A DNA stretch of 64,000 nucleotides from Coniochaeta sp. PMI_546 (Eukaryota > Ascomycota > Sordariomycetes > Coniochaetales > Coniochaetaceae), in the NCBI GenBank assembly GCA_021432605.1, contig MU271153.1, forward strand, positions 682,001-746,000, written 5' to 3'. The stretch's first letter is position 1, and each line of letters begins with the position of its first letter. Of the stretch, positions 1 through 11,337 are shown in pieces. Under the pieces are notes generated by a model. It saw only the letters and a program-made list of their open reading frames with translations. It did not search any database and had not been told where the DNA came from. The translations under genes were made by a program, and so were the position numbers.

Positions 1-2087
1 GCCTGTTGTGGAGGCAGCTGTGTCCCGTACACCGACGTTGTGGGAGTTGATCCGTAAAAATCATCGTCATCTTCTTCGTCCTGCTGCGATGCATAGGGAT
101 TCTCAAGTCCGTTCACGCTCTGCATCCAAGCAAAGTTTGGCGCAGGTGTCTGCGCACTCTGTGCAAGTTGAGGAGCATTCTCTTTGCGTTGCTGATCCAG
201 CCCTGCCGCCCATTTCTTCATCATCTCTTCGTTCTGGAACTTGATCATGAAGTTCTCCACGCCCGGGTCGCCCTTCCAGTAGATCTGGACAGTATAGGAG
301 CCTGCAGAGTCAGCAGATGGATCGAAGCTTGACATGAACTCTTTGAAACCTTTATACTTACCCGTCTTTGAGATAGCCACGACATCCGTCACATTCGTCA
401 TGAAGATGCGCCCCTTGAGTTGCAGCTTCGCATTGCGATTCCGAACTTTGGGCCCGGTGGACTTGGTTTTGTCCTTTTTGTCTTTGGCCTTCAGGGGCGC
501 CACCTCCTTGCAACACAGCAAGATGCACTCGAAGAGATAAATCTCGTACTGCGGCAGCTTGTCAGTTAGTTGAGACAATGGGTGAAAGGTGTGGGTAGAC
601 TCACGTCTTTCTCTTGTTCGCTCTTGCCGGTGACAACTGTGTACACGCCATGTAACAGCAGCTTTCCGAACTGCTCTACCCGATGGTTCTTCCAATCATC
701 GACACGAGTGATAAGGTCGTCTAGTGCTTCATCCAACATATCTCGATCCACAGCCTCGTTTGCCTTTTGAAGTACCCGCTCGGCCGCGCTTATGCCATTT
801 GCCAGGTCGTTCTTTGTCGTCTCGTCGTCGCTCTTCTTCAACAAGTCCTTGAGCAACAAGGGGTATTTTACTAAACGCTGCATAGGCTTTAGTAGAAACC
901 CGTCGAGTGTGTTGAAGTCAGACGCAACGGGATGTTGTGAAGACTGGATCTTGTCGAAGAGCTGGCTGGCAAGTTGTGCGGCTTTGCGCTGATTCGCAAT
1001 GAAAGGCTGGTAGATGTTAAAGGCTTCCTCGTAGTAGACAAATGGGCTTCCCCATTCTTGTCGCGATTGGGGCATCGAGTTCGTCGTCTCTACCCGGATC
1101 AGGAAGCGGCGCTGGAAGTCCAAGATGGCATTGATGTTGAGGAAGATCTGGTAGATGACGTCGCCGGGAAGCGCCCCCTGTTCTTCAAGCGTCTTCTTGA
1201 GATCGTGCAGATTTTCGAGATCCTGCACATATTTACGTTCTGTGTCGACCAACTCCCTAACGATGTAGTCGCGGTAGCTCATCTGCGGCCCCGCGCCCAG
1301 GGCGTCGTCTTCCGGATATGGTTGGATCTGTAGCAGTAGGTTTCGTTGCTCGGCAAGGTCAAGAACGTAGTTGATCGTGTTTATCACCTAGGCATTGTAT
1401 TAGGGATTAGCATCACCGCGGTCATTCATATGGTACAGCATGACAAGCACGGTCTGGTCGCTAGTCATGTGAAGTGCATACCTTCAGAAAGCCTGTGGTG
1501 TCCGTCCCCATAACGTCGTTGATAATGAACTTGTCGGGCGGGGGAGGCTTCAGCTGACTTGTAGTGGCCCCAACGAAGCCTAAGATGGCTATTTTGGCGC
1601 GTTTTTCCGCGTTCGCGCCTTCGGGGGAGGTGTCTTTCAGAGGCTTGTCGGGCTGTAGACAGTTGTAAATGGTCAAGAGCGGCACACCGGTCCTCAACAG
1701 CTTCCACAGCGACTCGACTGGTCCACCCTCCTCCATATCCGCAGCCCATTCCTCCATTTGTTGTAGATACACCTCGAAGCCCGGCACCTGGGCGAGCCTT
1801 TGTTTAAGAGCAACGCATATTTGGTAGAGTGATCTCGAGGCATCAGCCTTCTGGTTGATAATATTAGCAGTGGCCATGACCTGGCCATTGGCGACCGCCA
1901 CCGCCGTCTTCGCATTCGACAGCGACGCTAGCGAGGTCGAGGAGTCAAAGGCGGTCGAGCCCGAGAGCTGACTGCCTCGGGGCCCGGAACCCATGCTCAA
2001 TGTGTTGGTAAGTCTAGCAACACCGTCCGTCGAGTGTTGAAAGACGGGAGCGGTGTTCGTTCTTAACAGAGGGGCATGCGCCATCAT
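1..2087 (-). CDS. cdc24: Cdc24-type Rho guanine-nucleotide exchange factor, 3' part cut by window edge
   Basis: Exchange factor that would load GTP on Cdc42 (and often Rac) to set polarity at hyphal tips. Read on the minus strand, the N-terminal part (about 2000-1482) resembles the calponin-homology-like region of Cdc24, with IYNCLQP near its end. The next exon (1387-605) is a DH/RhoGEF domain: it has YIVRELVDTERKYVQDLENL near its start and LLKPMQRLVKYPLLLKDLL in the middle. A PH domain follows from about 557 to 200 (YEIYLFECILL, then AGSYTVQIYWKGDP). The C-terminal PB1 domain must lie left of the window. Two introns are clear: 1481-1388 (GTATGC to CTAG) and one starting at 604 (GTGAGT) whose acceptor is at 558 or 549; both choices stay in frame. 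The first in-frame ATG is at 2087, but the frame is open upstream, so a further 5' exon is possible. Family assignment is firm; the exact start is not. Confidence 0.93.
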
Positions 2088-4036
2088 TCGGCAGCAGCAA
2101 TGCACAGGCAAAGACTGTTGCAAGTGTTGGCCCAAAGGTCGTTAAAACCGCGGTGAGAGGTGTTGTTCGATCAGCATTCGCAATGTTCAAGTGGCGGTGA
2201 TCGGCTCATCCCACTGCGTGCAGAAAGACTGACACTCAACAGGAGCAGGACAACAGCAGATCCGGCCCCTCGAGAAGATCGAGCGACCAAGTCGGAACGG
2301 AACACACGATCTGAGGCGGGAGAGGTGACACACTGATCCGCAGGGATCGCCGGAAACCGCTTCAAGGTCCCTTGCGGAGATGCACGGTTCGGTCCAGTCT
2401 AGTCCGTAGCCTGACTGTCAGACGCCAGAGATGTTGAAGGTGGACTTCGTAACGACAGTAGTGACCCCAAAAGTCGCTTGGGTATATGTTTATCGCTGTC
2501 GGGGCGGGTATGCACCTGTTGACTGTCCGCCGTACACTATCCTCTTTGTCGACAGTGTCGTCCGGTCTGGTTCTGTTGTTTCGAAATGCGCTCCGGTCTG
2601 GTGACTGTTCCCGCACGCACAATCGTCCAAAGCGGTGTAACTCTGTCTGTATATTTCTCCTCCTCTTTGGACTCAACAGGGTCTCACGCGGCGGAGATCG
2701 TAAACCCTGCAAGTATGTGAATCGAACGTCGCGGTCGTGGTTGTGGCTTCAGGGTCAAAAGTGGTTGCAGGTTACTGGAACCGGAAGGGAGGCACGACTC
2801 TGCAGGAGGCTGGAGAGGCGGCGGCAGTTGGGGTTGATGAGGTGTGGTGGGCTGGATTGTGCGCGAGGGCACCTCTGCAGCGAGCGCCTCGCTGCAATAG
2901 AGGTACCTACACTACGAAGGTAATGCCCAGAACAGGGGTACGTACCGATACCAGAGACTTGAGCGATAGCAGGTCTTGGACTACAACCAGGTATACGCCT
3001 GCAGATGGTCCTGCAGAGATGTTTGTTTCGCCGGAGTCTAGATGATCTATTTTGGTCATCCAGAGACTAATAATCATTGTTCTGCAGCCCAGAAGCGGTT
3101 CCTTGCGGTCGCTTCCTCATGGGCGAAAGTCAAATGGCGGCACTAGTGTAGAGGGGACCTGGAGTTCTAAGCTTCACCAAGGTAACTTGGCGGCAACGTC
3201 CCTCCTTCCTCTTAACCCCCCTTGACTCGGTGGCAGCAACTGTGGAGTTCTAATCGTGGTGGGGGTGGATTTGACAAGTCGAAACACCCAAGTCGCTCCC
3301 ACAGTGGGAATCACCGCCTAACATGGATGGAGTCGCTTCACCTCCCTGAAACCTCGAGTTGGACCAGCGCCAGCCAATCATCGGTCGAGAGCCCTCCTGG
3401 GAATTCATGCCTTCGATGTGTTACTGCGTACCATCAATCACAATCACGTGAAGTCAGTCACCTCCTCGTCAACAGCTTCAGACCAGCACCTTTTATGATT
3501 TACAGGTCTTCTTTTGCCTCTGTTCTCCCTCCACCTCAAGGGAGCAGTCATTCTTCAGTATAAGTCTACCAGCCTGTGTCAACTTTCACTATCAACGAGT
3601 CTCTTCACCACGGCTTTACCCCTGCTCGCAAGCGTACTGCTGTTCTCAGCCAGTCGATTGTTGCTCCTTCCTTTCGAGACTTATAAACAGGTCACGACGA
3701 CAAGTTTCTCCGGGTACCCAGGCGACAGGAGCGATTCGATTTCACATCTTCGATATATGGATGCGTACCTTGACTTAACTTAGATGTTCGCAAAAGAGCT
3801 GTCATGTTCGATATATTGACGATATGACCAGCAATGCATTGAACCCTGTTTCCTCCAGAGCCCCAGCCATGGTGATCCAAACCATCATCCCTATCCCACC
3901 GATCGTCGAGACAAGGACTGAAGAGCAAGAACCGGATGTCAATACAAGGATAAGTGGTAAGCTGGTAAATATCCATATCCCCACATCATTGTTCAGGCGA
4001 AGCTTGTTTGTCAATGAACTTGTCCATTCGTCCGGA

Positions 4037-4522
4037 CTATGTGCCTGTGTCTGGTTGCTGTTTTCCCGGTATCTTCATCTGTACCTCTAGCTTCAACTTT
4101 TTGAGTTTTGCCAAAAGAATGTTGGCGTCGAGGTATATCTGCCTTCCCGAATCATTGTAGCCCTCAGTCATGCAATGTCAAGAACGGCTGATGGTAGTCT
4201 TTCTTTCGGAACTTCGGAAGTTGTGGTCACAATGTGGTTGACATATCGCACTTACTCCTGCTAGGATGCTGTGATGTCTCGGAGCAGAGATGTAATCCGC
4301 TGACTTGTCTCTCACAGAAACTATTATGAGACCATCTGCGGTATACAGGTTCCTGGTAATTATTGAGGTAGCTATAATTGCGGTGACGTACCGCACATGG
4401 CAAATCGAGCTTCCGCCTTTGAACGAGCTGATGACAAGAACAGGTTTGAATATGGTAGCTTGACTGATAGCTGAGCCAAAACCTGGAAGCCGATATTTGT
4501 TTGCTTTAGTGCTTCGCCACAT
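4037..4522 (-). CDS. weak candidate: two-exon orphan gene of about 122 residues
   Basis: Not recognised. An ATG at 4522 opens 89 codons that end exactly at a good GTAAGT donor (first intron base 4255). A 117-nt intron would end at GGCAG (4139), and the frame then continues from 4138 as IYLDANILLAKLKKLKLEVQ, a strongly helical segment, to a TAG at 4037. The intron itself contains an in-frame stop, so splicing would be needed. Downstream on the same strand, in another frame, 3990-3802 encodes a hydrophobic stretch (for example WIFTSLPLILVLTSGSC). The piece could be a real lineage-specific gene, a decayed gene or chance. No homology can be claimed. Confidence 0.22.
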
Positions 4523-5087
4523 GAGGTACGATAACAACGGTGTACCTCATCATTCAAGCTTTGCTATTGTACCTTGAGACAGACTCAAGCCGCGTCACAC
4601 TCGAATTCTTGATGCGGATCCCTTTAACAATGACCCAATACTACACATATGTAGGTTTATTGACCTGATCCTTGGCTGGAAACCCTATGATCGCGGGTCC
4701 GGTGTTTATTTTAGTTGAATGCGGGGTTTGAGGCTTGTTGGAGGGCAGGAGGGTAGTCCTGCGTGTAGTATGTAAGTGTACACTAGCTCCTTCCCTGCTT
4801 GACGCCCCTGGCCCCCAGCCAGTCAGCCAAGTCAAGCCCACTTCCTGGCAGGGAAGGCACAAGGCACGCTGCTTCCATCTGAAGGCCTGGGCCATGACTG
4901 CTTCAGCCCAAACAACAACTCTCTCAAATATCATCGTATTTCTCTCTCTATTGCATACTCGTAATAAACAGCTACGCAAACTGGAACACTACCACGATAT
5001 TGACTTGCTATTTGCGAACAAATGACTTGTTGACAGTTCAAATTGCAGTGCAGCACACGACATTGAGCTCCAGACCGGACCAGACCA

Positions 5088-5107
5088 GGCAACGCAACGC
5101 AACGCAA
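5088..5107. repeat. short GCAAC tandem repeat
   Basis: Three to four consecutive GCAAC units lie about 200 bases upstream of the F-box gene start, probably in its promoter or 5' leader. Too short to assign a role. Confidence 0.6.
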
Positions 5108-5302
5108 AGTTGTCGGCAACGCAGGCAAGGCCGAGGACGGGACTGGACGCGCACCCGACACAACCGGGGAAACACAGCGCCTATTCGTGCCTTAGGTTGT
5201 CGTGCCTTTGCAACTCCATCCCGCCTCTGACTTTCATCCCATTGTGCAGCCTTTGCAGCCGCTCCCGTCAGCCTCCACAGGCATCCAGCTTGGTTCCGAG
5301 CC

Positions 5303-8300
5303 ATGGATGATTTCGCAGTACAGGAGCCAGACGAAGGCTACTCCGAAGATCCTCTGAATCCAACCACGACTCAAACCCCTGCTTACTTGGCCAAACCTCG
5401 GAGCGATGCTGTCTCGGCTCTAGCAGCCAGGACATCTACCGTTGAGTTCCCGGACTGGTTGACGCGCCACATCGGCAGCCTTTCCGTGCACGACAAGACC
5501 CGTAAGTTACCGCCACGTCGCTTTTGCGCTCTGCGACGGAGTGTAACCCAACGCTACTGCTTCCGCTGTATTCCGCAGTTGATTTGGGTTCAGCTTTGCA
5601 CAGAGCTTCGTATATCTAGTGCTGCAGACTAACCACGCTCCAGAACTCGCAATGGCCCTCCTCGACGACCTACCCACGAGCGTCATCGCTCAGATCGTCG
5701 AGCAACTCAACCCGCGATTGTACATCGACTTCATACGCTACCTCCCTCCAGAAGTCTGCCTGAAGATCCTCGGCTATCTCGACCCACTCTCTCTCATCAA
5801 CGTTGCGCGGTCGTGTCGCGCTTGGTACGACTTAGCCCTCGACCGAAAACTCTGGGAGCAACTATACTACCTGGAGGGCTGGAAAGCGAAGCCGGACGAA
5901 ATCGAGCGATGGGAGAAAATAGTAAACGACGGGTCATTTTCGGGCTTTTCCAATCAGCTACCGCGCATGGTGACTTCCGAAGATGGCCACATACATAAGA
6001 AGCGCGCCATCTCGGCCTCGCCGGGATTCGATGCTAGTGGTGACGTCCCCATGGTGGACATCGACGGCACGATAAAGCAAGAGCCTGCCGAAATGGAGGT
6101 TGAGGAGTCGAGCATCTTTGGAGGAGGCCCCTCGAACGTGGCGCGAACTACAGGTCTCACGAAGCCCCTAGCGAAACTTCAGGTAGATGGCTCCGGCTCT
6201 AGTATTGGATCCAGGAGTGAAGCCATCAGCAAGGGCAAGAGTAAAGCCAGGGAAAGCTCGCCCGTGGTCAGGAAAGAATCCCTACCCGATATGGTCCCTT
6301 GCGGCCTTCAGAAACAAACACTTTGGATGTGGGATGCCCCGGATAGCAGGTACAAGATTAATTGGAAGTATCTCTATACCATGCGGCGCCGACTCGAGTC
6401 CAACTGGGAGCTGGGGAAATACTCCAACTTCCAGCTGCCACATCCCAACCACCCGGAGGAAGGACACAACGAGTGCATCTACAGCCTGCAGTATAACTCG
6501 CAGTATCTCGTGAGTGGAAGTAGGGACCGCACCATACGGATATGGGACCTTGAAACGCGCCGACTAGTTCGGCCTCCGCTCGCTGCCCACGGCGGTTCTG
6601 TTCTGTGCTTGCAATTCGACTCCGATCCGGAAGAGGACCTGATCGTGTCTGGTAGCTCGGACTCGGATGTTATCCTCTGGCGCTTCTCGACAGGAGAGGT
6701 GATCCAGCGGCTGCGGGACGCTCACCGAGAATCCGTTCTTAACGTCAAGTTCGACAAGCGCATTCTCGTCACGTGCTCCAAGGACAAGACCATCAAGATA
6801 TTCAACCGGCGTCCACTCCGATATGGCGATATGGGTTACCCATTGAAGGAAGTTGACCCCGTGCCTCGGCAGGTCAAAAATTACGGCTACGCCTTCTCGC
6901 CCATGGACCAGCTCCCAGTTATCGCGCCCTACACCATGATTGGCACCCTAGAGGGTCACGGTGCAGCTGTCAATGCTGTCCAGATCCACGACACGGAGGT
7001 TGTCTCCGCCAGCGGTGACCGCCACATCAAGGTTTGGGACTGGCCCAACGGTTTCTGCAAACGTACGGTCGTCGGGCACAACAAGGGCATCGCTTGTGTC
7101 CAGTACGATGGCCGACGGATCGTTAGCGGGAGCAGCGACAACGAGGTGAAGGTATTCGACTGCCGAACAGGTCTTGAAGTAGCCAGCCTACGTTCGCACT
7201 CCAACCTGGTACGCACTGTGCAAGCTGGCTTCGCGGACTTACCGTATAGCACGGACGACGACGAGGCAGAAGCGAAGCAGGTCGATCTCAACTACTTCAA
7301 GGCCGTAGAATCTGGGCAAATAGACGAACAGGATAGGCCGCGACAGCGCCGCCCCGGCAATGCAGGCTCCAAGAAACCGGAGGACATCACTGCCTATGGA
7401 GCCAAACTGCCCCCAGGTGGCGGCGGCGGCAAGTATGGGCGGATAGTGAGCGGTAGCTACGACACAACTATCATCATTTGGCGTAGAGACAAGGAGGGCA
7501 TCTGGAAAGATCAGCACCACCTGAAGCAGGAGGACGCAGCTGCAGCGGCGGTCAGAGCAGAGCGGAGCCCCCGAGCCGCCATCAGCACGGCTGCTCCCAC
7601 GCTTCCCTTGCATCCTTCGGCGTTGCATGTACCAGTACGACCGCCGACTGTCCATAGCACGGCTGCAAATGCTGCGCAGTCCGCAGCACTGCCTGTACCA
7701 GAAACCGCATCTGGCGGTGATGCCACCCGGACACAGTGGGCTTCGGCACCACCGGCATCGGGACGACCGTCAACACCGCAAGGCAGTCTCCATATGACCG
7801 AGGTTGAGTCACCAATCCACGCCATAGTCACGCCTCGGTCAATAGAGGAGTACAAGCAGATGATCGACATGGCTATTCCGGGAGGGCCGCAGGCTCTCGC
7901 ACAGGCTCTCGCCTCGTACCCCACTATGCTGACCCAGAGATCACACCTCCAAACCGCAATCGACCGGGAACCCAGTCCTTTCGTCCGCAGTCAGCTTCGG
8001 CAGGCCGTCAACACGGCTCTCATCCGGACGCAGTTTGAGCAAGCGAGGCAACGCAGGGAGGCAGTCCGCAACTTTGAGAGACACCTTGCCGCCGGCGAAA
8101 GCTCGGCGACTGGCGGACAGACTCAGCAAGCCCAATCCTCCACCAGCTCGGCTGCGCCTCCTGCCATCGTCGTTGGTACGATCGGCGGCGCACAGGTAGC
8201 AGCAACTGGCGAGACTCAGGAGAGACCACCTGGCGCTCAGCATCGGCCAGTCGTCGTGGGTCAGCCCGTAGCGGGCGGGGCGTTCCATGATCCTACACGG

Positions 8301-8603
8301 GAGGTCCATCTACATCAGGTACATCACTCTTCACCATCACCCACCCCTCCACAGCCACAAGCCCCGTCTGCGGCTGATGTTGCAGCTGCTGCCCCCGCCG
8401 CGCAACTCAACCCTACCCAAGCTCGTCCCCGTCACCCGCACATCGCTGGCACGGACGCTAATCCCGCGCGCGTGTTCAAGCTGCAATTCGACGCCCACCG
8501 CATCATCTGCTGTAGCCAGACTAGTGTGATTGTGGGCTGGGACTTCAACAATGGCGATCCCGAGTTGATAGAGGTCAGCAAGTTCTTCGCGCCGGTACAG
8601 TAA
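5303..8603 (+). CDS. F-box/WD40-repeat protein, SCF ubiquitin-ligase substrate adaptor (FWD-1/beta-TrCP-like)
   Basis: Likely substrate receptor of an SCF E3 ligase. Exon 1 is 5303-5501; an intron 5502-5643 (GTAAGT donor, CTAAC branch, CCAG acceptor) joins it in frame to exon 2, giving 1052 residues. Around residues 70-98 is a hydrophobic segment (DDLPTSVIAQIVEQL) like the dimerising D domain of Cdc4/beta-TrCP adaptors. An F-box follows at about 98-138 (YLPPEVCLKILGYLDP). WD40 blades run from about 341 to 680 (LVSGSRDRTIRIWD, IVSGSSDNEVKVFD, IVSGSYDTTIIIW). About 320 residues rich in Ala, Pro, Gln and Ser then intervene before a last blade-like segment (IICCSQTSVIVGWD) at the C terminus. The D domain and overall shape fit Neurospora FWD-1, which targets the clock protein FRQ, better than SCON-2/Met30. 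That orthology is by elimination only, so no symbol is given. It converges with the Vps60 gene. Confidence 0.93.
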
Positions 8604-9072
8604 GGGAGCAGGATGTGGATGTGGATGTCGGTCGAAGTGGGGTGGTAGACGCTACACGCGAGCTAAGGGACCAGTTCACCTGGTTCTCTTCGTGGTGGTG
8701 TGTAAGGGCAATGCATAATGGAAGCTAGACTTTGGGGGACGGAAAGCCATGTCAAAGATAGAGAGACGGTTGCGTGTGGACGGGGTCAACGAGGAAGTAG
8801 GAGTGTGTGGCATTGATACATTCATGTCAGCGATCTGGAGATACTAGTCTTGTAGAGGTCCGTAACGGCAGGGACCTGAATAATATTGATATGCATCACG
8901 GCAGCGAATCTTATATGAACTCCTCAAAACAACCCAAAACTCGCAATGTACGCCAGCTATCCATCTTTCCTCGTCATCTGTTACTAATCTGCGAAAACGC
9001 TATCATATCACAGCTTGTCTCTCGTAGCACAACCTGGGCCCAGTTCTCTCTCCACTCAATCACAGCCACGCT
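8604..9072. other. convergent 3' intergenic region
   Basis: 469 bases between the stop codons of the F-box gene (+) and the Vps60 gene (-). It should hold both 3' UTRs and polyadenylation sites. No gene is visible. Confidence 0.6.
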
Positions 9073-9717
9073 TCATCCCGCGACCTCCTTCACCTTCCCG
9101 GCCGTAGCGGGCCCCTCATCGATAAACTCGGGTACCTCATCCTGCATAAAGCTGGGTAAGGCCGTGCTCCCTCCCATCTCCAGATCCAACTCGACCTCCT
9201 GCCCGAGCGCCTCGAGCTCGGCATCGAGCTCGCTCTCGTCCACATCTTCGGGTATATCGTAACTCCTGGCCAGGGACTCCTGGATCTCGTTGCCCACGTC
9301 GAGCAGATCGGCCATCTCGTCCTGCAGCCGCTCGATCTTGTCGATGTCCACCTTGCCGTACTCCTTCTTCAAGGCCTTGTTGGTCTGCTTGAGGGCGTCG
9401 ACGGTGACCATGGTGTTCTTGAGGTTGTCCTGCATGGTCTGGGCCTGCTCCATGTTCCACACCTGGCTCTGCAGCTGGTCGCGCTGGGCCTCGTACATCT
9501 TGCGGCGCTGCAGGACCTTGAGGGCCTTCTGCTTGATGGCGGACTTGCCGGGCCCGTCGCGCATCTTGGACAGCTTGGCTTGGTAGGCCGACAGCTCGGC
9601 GTTGAGGGAGGCGAGCTTCACGTCGATGCTCGAGATGCGCGTGTCGATGTTGCCGATGGCCGAGGTCAGGGTGGCTTTGGGCGCTTTGGGGGCGCTGGAG
9701 CCGAAGAGGCGGTTCAT
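9073..9717 (-). CDS. vps60: Vps60/CHMP5, ESCRT-III-associated protein
   Basis: Endosomal ESCRT-III-like protein that works late in multivesicular-body sorting by binding Vta1 and stimulating the Vps4 ATPase. The intronless 214-residue product begins MNRLFGSSAPKAPK, the signature start of Vps60/CHMP5. It continues as basic helices to about residue 100 (YQAKLSKMRDGPGKSAIKQK, LKVLQRRKMYEAQRDQL), then a helical core (DIDKIERLQDEMADLLDVGN), and ends in an acidic tail (EDVDESELDAELEALGQEVE) typical of the Vta1/MIT-binding part. Length and charge pattern match the family (about 210-230 residues). The frame is open upstream to 9894, but the preceding sequence is Thr/Gln-rich leader without family similarity, so the ATG at 9717 is chosen. 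It is divergent from the NmrA-like gene. Confidence 0.95.
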   Translation of the reverse strand: MNRLFGSSAPKAPKATLTSAIGNIDTRISSIDVKLASLNAELSAYQAKLSKMRDGPGKSAIKQKALKVLQRRKMYEAQRDQLQSQVWNMEQAQTMQDNLKNTMVTVDALKQTNKALKKEYGKVDIDKIERLQDEMADLLDVGNEIQESLARSYDIPEDVDESELDAELEALGQEVELDLEMGGSTALPSFMQDEVPEFIDEGPATAGKVKEVAG

Positions 9718-9954
9718 TTTTTTGTTGTGTTTTCTTTTTATGGGTTGAAGTGATTCGACGGTACTGTGGAGAGGTTTGAGCTGCAGGATTTGGGACGTAT
9801 GTGTAAGTTGTTGAGAGGTGGTGGTGGTCGTCTTTGCTGATTTGCTTGGGATGCTTGGCAGTTCACGGGGATGACGAAGGCCAGCAGGTAGCAACGGCGA
9901 GGCTGTGATGCAAGGCTGAATTGAGGGGTGAAATGGTGGGGCTAGGTCGACTTG

Positions 9955-10003
9955 TTAGGTACCTGGTAAGGTATGGTAACGTATGGTAAGGTAAGGTACC
10001 TAA
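9955..10003. repeat. GGTA tandem block flanked by inverted AGGTACCT palindromes
   Basis: TTAGGTACCT at 9955-9964 and AGGTACCTAA at 9994-10003 are exact reverse complements. Each contains the self-palindrome AGGTACCT. Between them lie several GGTAAGGTATGG-like units. The arrangement lies in the shared promoter of the Vps60 and NmrA-like genes. Confidence 0.75.
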
Positions 10004-10354
10004 CGTACTATAGCTCAGAACCAAGCTTCGAAGTGGTACCACGGAAACTGCCGCCAATCTCGATTATTCAGCCGGTTCGGTCTCCGGTCCCGAACATTCT
10101 TTGTGCTTCCCGCGTGCATCCACAAGTTCTAGTTGGGGTAGCTTCAGCTGCGTCAATCCATGATCTCATGTTGACCGGATGGAAACATAAAAGGTAGTGG
10201 TCTCTCCTCCTCCGATCAGGTGATATGTATACATAAACGGGACAATTTGGTCACCGTAGAGCAGCTCCTCCTCGTCCTCCTTCTCCTACTTTCAGCTAAT
10301 TACATCAATCAAAGCTACCATACTCAACTGCCTTCAAAACAGGTGACTGTCCAC

Positions 10355-10361
10355 TGACTCA
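10355..10361. promoter_or_regulatory. TGACTCA, possible bZIP (Gcn4/CpcA or AP-1-like) site
   Basis: A perfect TGACTCA lies about 60 bases before the NmrA-like start codon. This core is bound by fungal Gcn4/CpcA and related bZIP proteins. A single seven-base match is weak evidence, and the site may already lie in the 5' UTR. Confidence 0.3.
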
Positions 10362-10422
10362 GATCTTGTGTTCCTCATTCTCCATACGTGACCTACCTTA
10401 ACCTGGAAACTTACAATCCACC

Positions 10423-11337
10423 ATGGCCTCACCCAACATCCTCGTAGTCGGCGCGACCGGCAAGCAAGGCCGTTCCGTCATCTCGGCCTTGATCGACGAC
10501 CAGCCCGCGGACTCGCCTCTCAAGATCCTGGCCCTGACCCGCGACCCGTCCTCGGCCGGCGCCAAGGCCCTCGCCGCCGCGCACCCGAACGTGGTCGAGC
10601 TGGTACAGGGCGACCTGACCCAGCCGGAGACCATCTTCGCCTCGTGGCCCAAGGGTCACGTCTCGGGCGTCTTCCTGTACACCGTGCCAGGCAAGACAGA
10701 CGAGGACAAGCAAGGCATCCCCTTCATCGATGCCGCCGTCGCCTATGGCGTGAAGCACATTGTCTTCTCGAGCGTCGACCGCGGCGGCGATGAGAGGTCG
10801 TGGAAGAACCCTACCGACGTCAAGCATTTCTACCAGAAGCACAAGGTCGAGCTGCACCTGCGCGACAGGGGTCTCGAGGGCGGCTTCACCTGGACCATCC
10901 TTCGCCCCGTCGCCTTCATGGACAACATGAACCCCGGCTTCTTCTGCTCCGTGTTCACGGCCATGTGGGACTCGGCTCTGAGCCCGACCACGAAGCTGCA
11001 GCTCGTCAGCGTGCGGGACATTGGTGTGTTCGCCTCCAAGGCGCTGAGGGAGCCGGAGCGCTGGGCGAGCAAGGCGGTCAGCCTGGCGGGCGACGAGATG
11101 ACGCTCGCCGAGGCGAAGGAGCACTTCAAGAACGTCACTGGCAAGGAGCTGCCGCAGGGATGGGGGTTCGTGGCCAAGGGCATGCTGTGGGCTATTGGTG
11201 AGGTTGGGGCCATGTTCAAGTTCTTCGAGGAGGAGGGATATGGGGCCGATATTGCTGCTCTGTCTGGCGAGGAACCGACGCTGCAGGACTTTGAGACGTG
11301 GCTTAAGGAGAGCAGCAAGTGGAAGGAGGAGAAGTGA
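10423..11337 (+). CDS. NmrA-like NAD(P)-binding protein
   Basis: Atypical short-chain dehydrogenase of the NmrA/HSCARG type, 304 residues, no intron. The N terminus has a Rossmann beta-strand followed by the NmrA-type glycine motif GATGKQG at residues 10-16. Family hallmarks continue with VQGDLTQPETIFASWPKGHV (about 62-81), a core HIVFSSVDRGG strand near 114, and TILRPVAFMDNM near 160, the usual site of the substrate/regulatory pocket. Some family members are redox sensors that bind NAD(P) without catalysis, for example NmrA in nitrogen control. Others are reductases. The sequence alone does not decide between them. The start codon has a near-ideal context (CCACCATGG). Third positions are strongly G/C, which opens long antisense frames that are not genes. 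Confidence 0.9.
   Translation: MASPNILVVGATGKQGRSVISALIDDQPADSPLKILALTRDPSSAGAKALAAAHPNVVELVQGDLTQPETIFASWPKGHVSGVFLYTVPGKTDEDKQGIPFIDAAVAYGVKHIVFSSVDRGGDERSWKNPTDVKHFYQKHKVELHLRDRGLEGGFTWTILRPVAFMDNMNPGFFCSVFTAMWDSALSPTTKLQLVSVRDIGVFASKALREPERWASKAVSLAGDEMTLAEAKEHFKNVTGKELPQGWGFVAKGMLWAIGEVGAMFKFFEEEGYGADIAALSGEEPTLQDFETWLKESSKWKEEK

Larger units (their letters stand above)
2136..5302. other. 3.2-kb gene-poor interval between cdc24 and the F-box gene
   Basis: This interval holds the divergent upstream regions of two long genes. No frame shows a recognisable domain. It includes one AGGTACCT palindrome (2901-2908), a weak two-exon orphan candidate on the minus strand (4522-4037) and a short GCAAC tandem repeat (5088-5107) close to the F-box gene. 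The last few hundred bases are probably its 5' leader. Confidence 0.6.
9718..10422. other. divergent promoter region, Vps60 / NmrA-like gene
   Basis: 705 bases between two divergent starts. It contains a GGTA-rich block bounded by two inverted 10-mers (9955-10003), a TATA-like TATACATAAA (10228-10237) and a TGACTCA site (10355-10361). No coding potential is seen. Confidence 0.6.
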
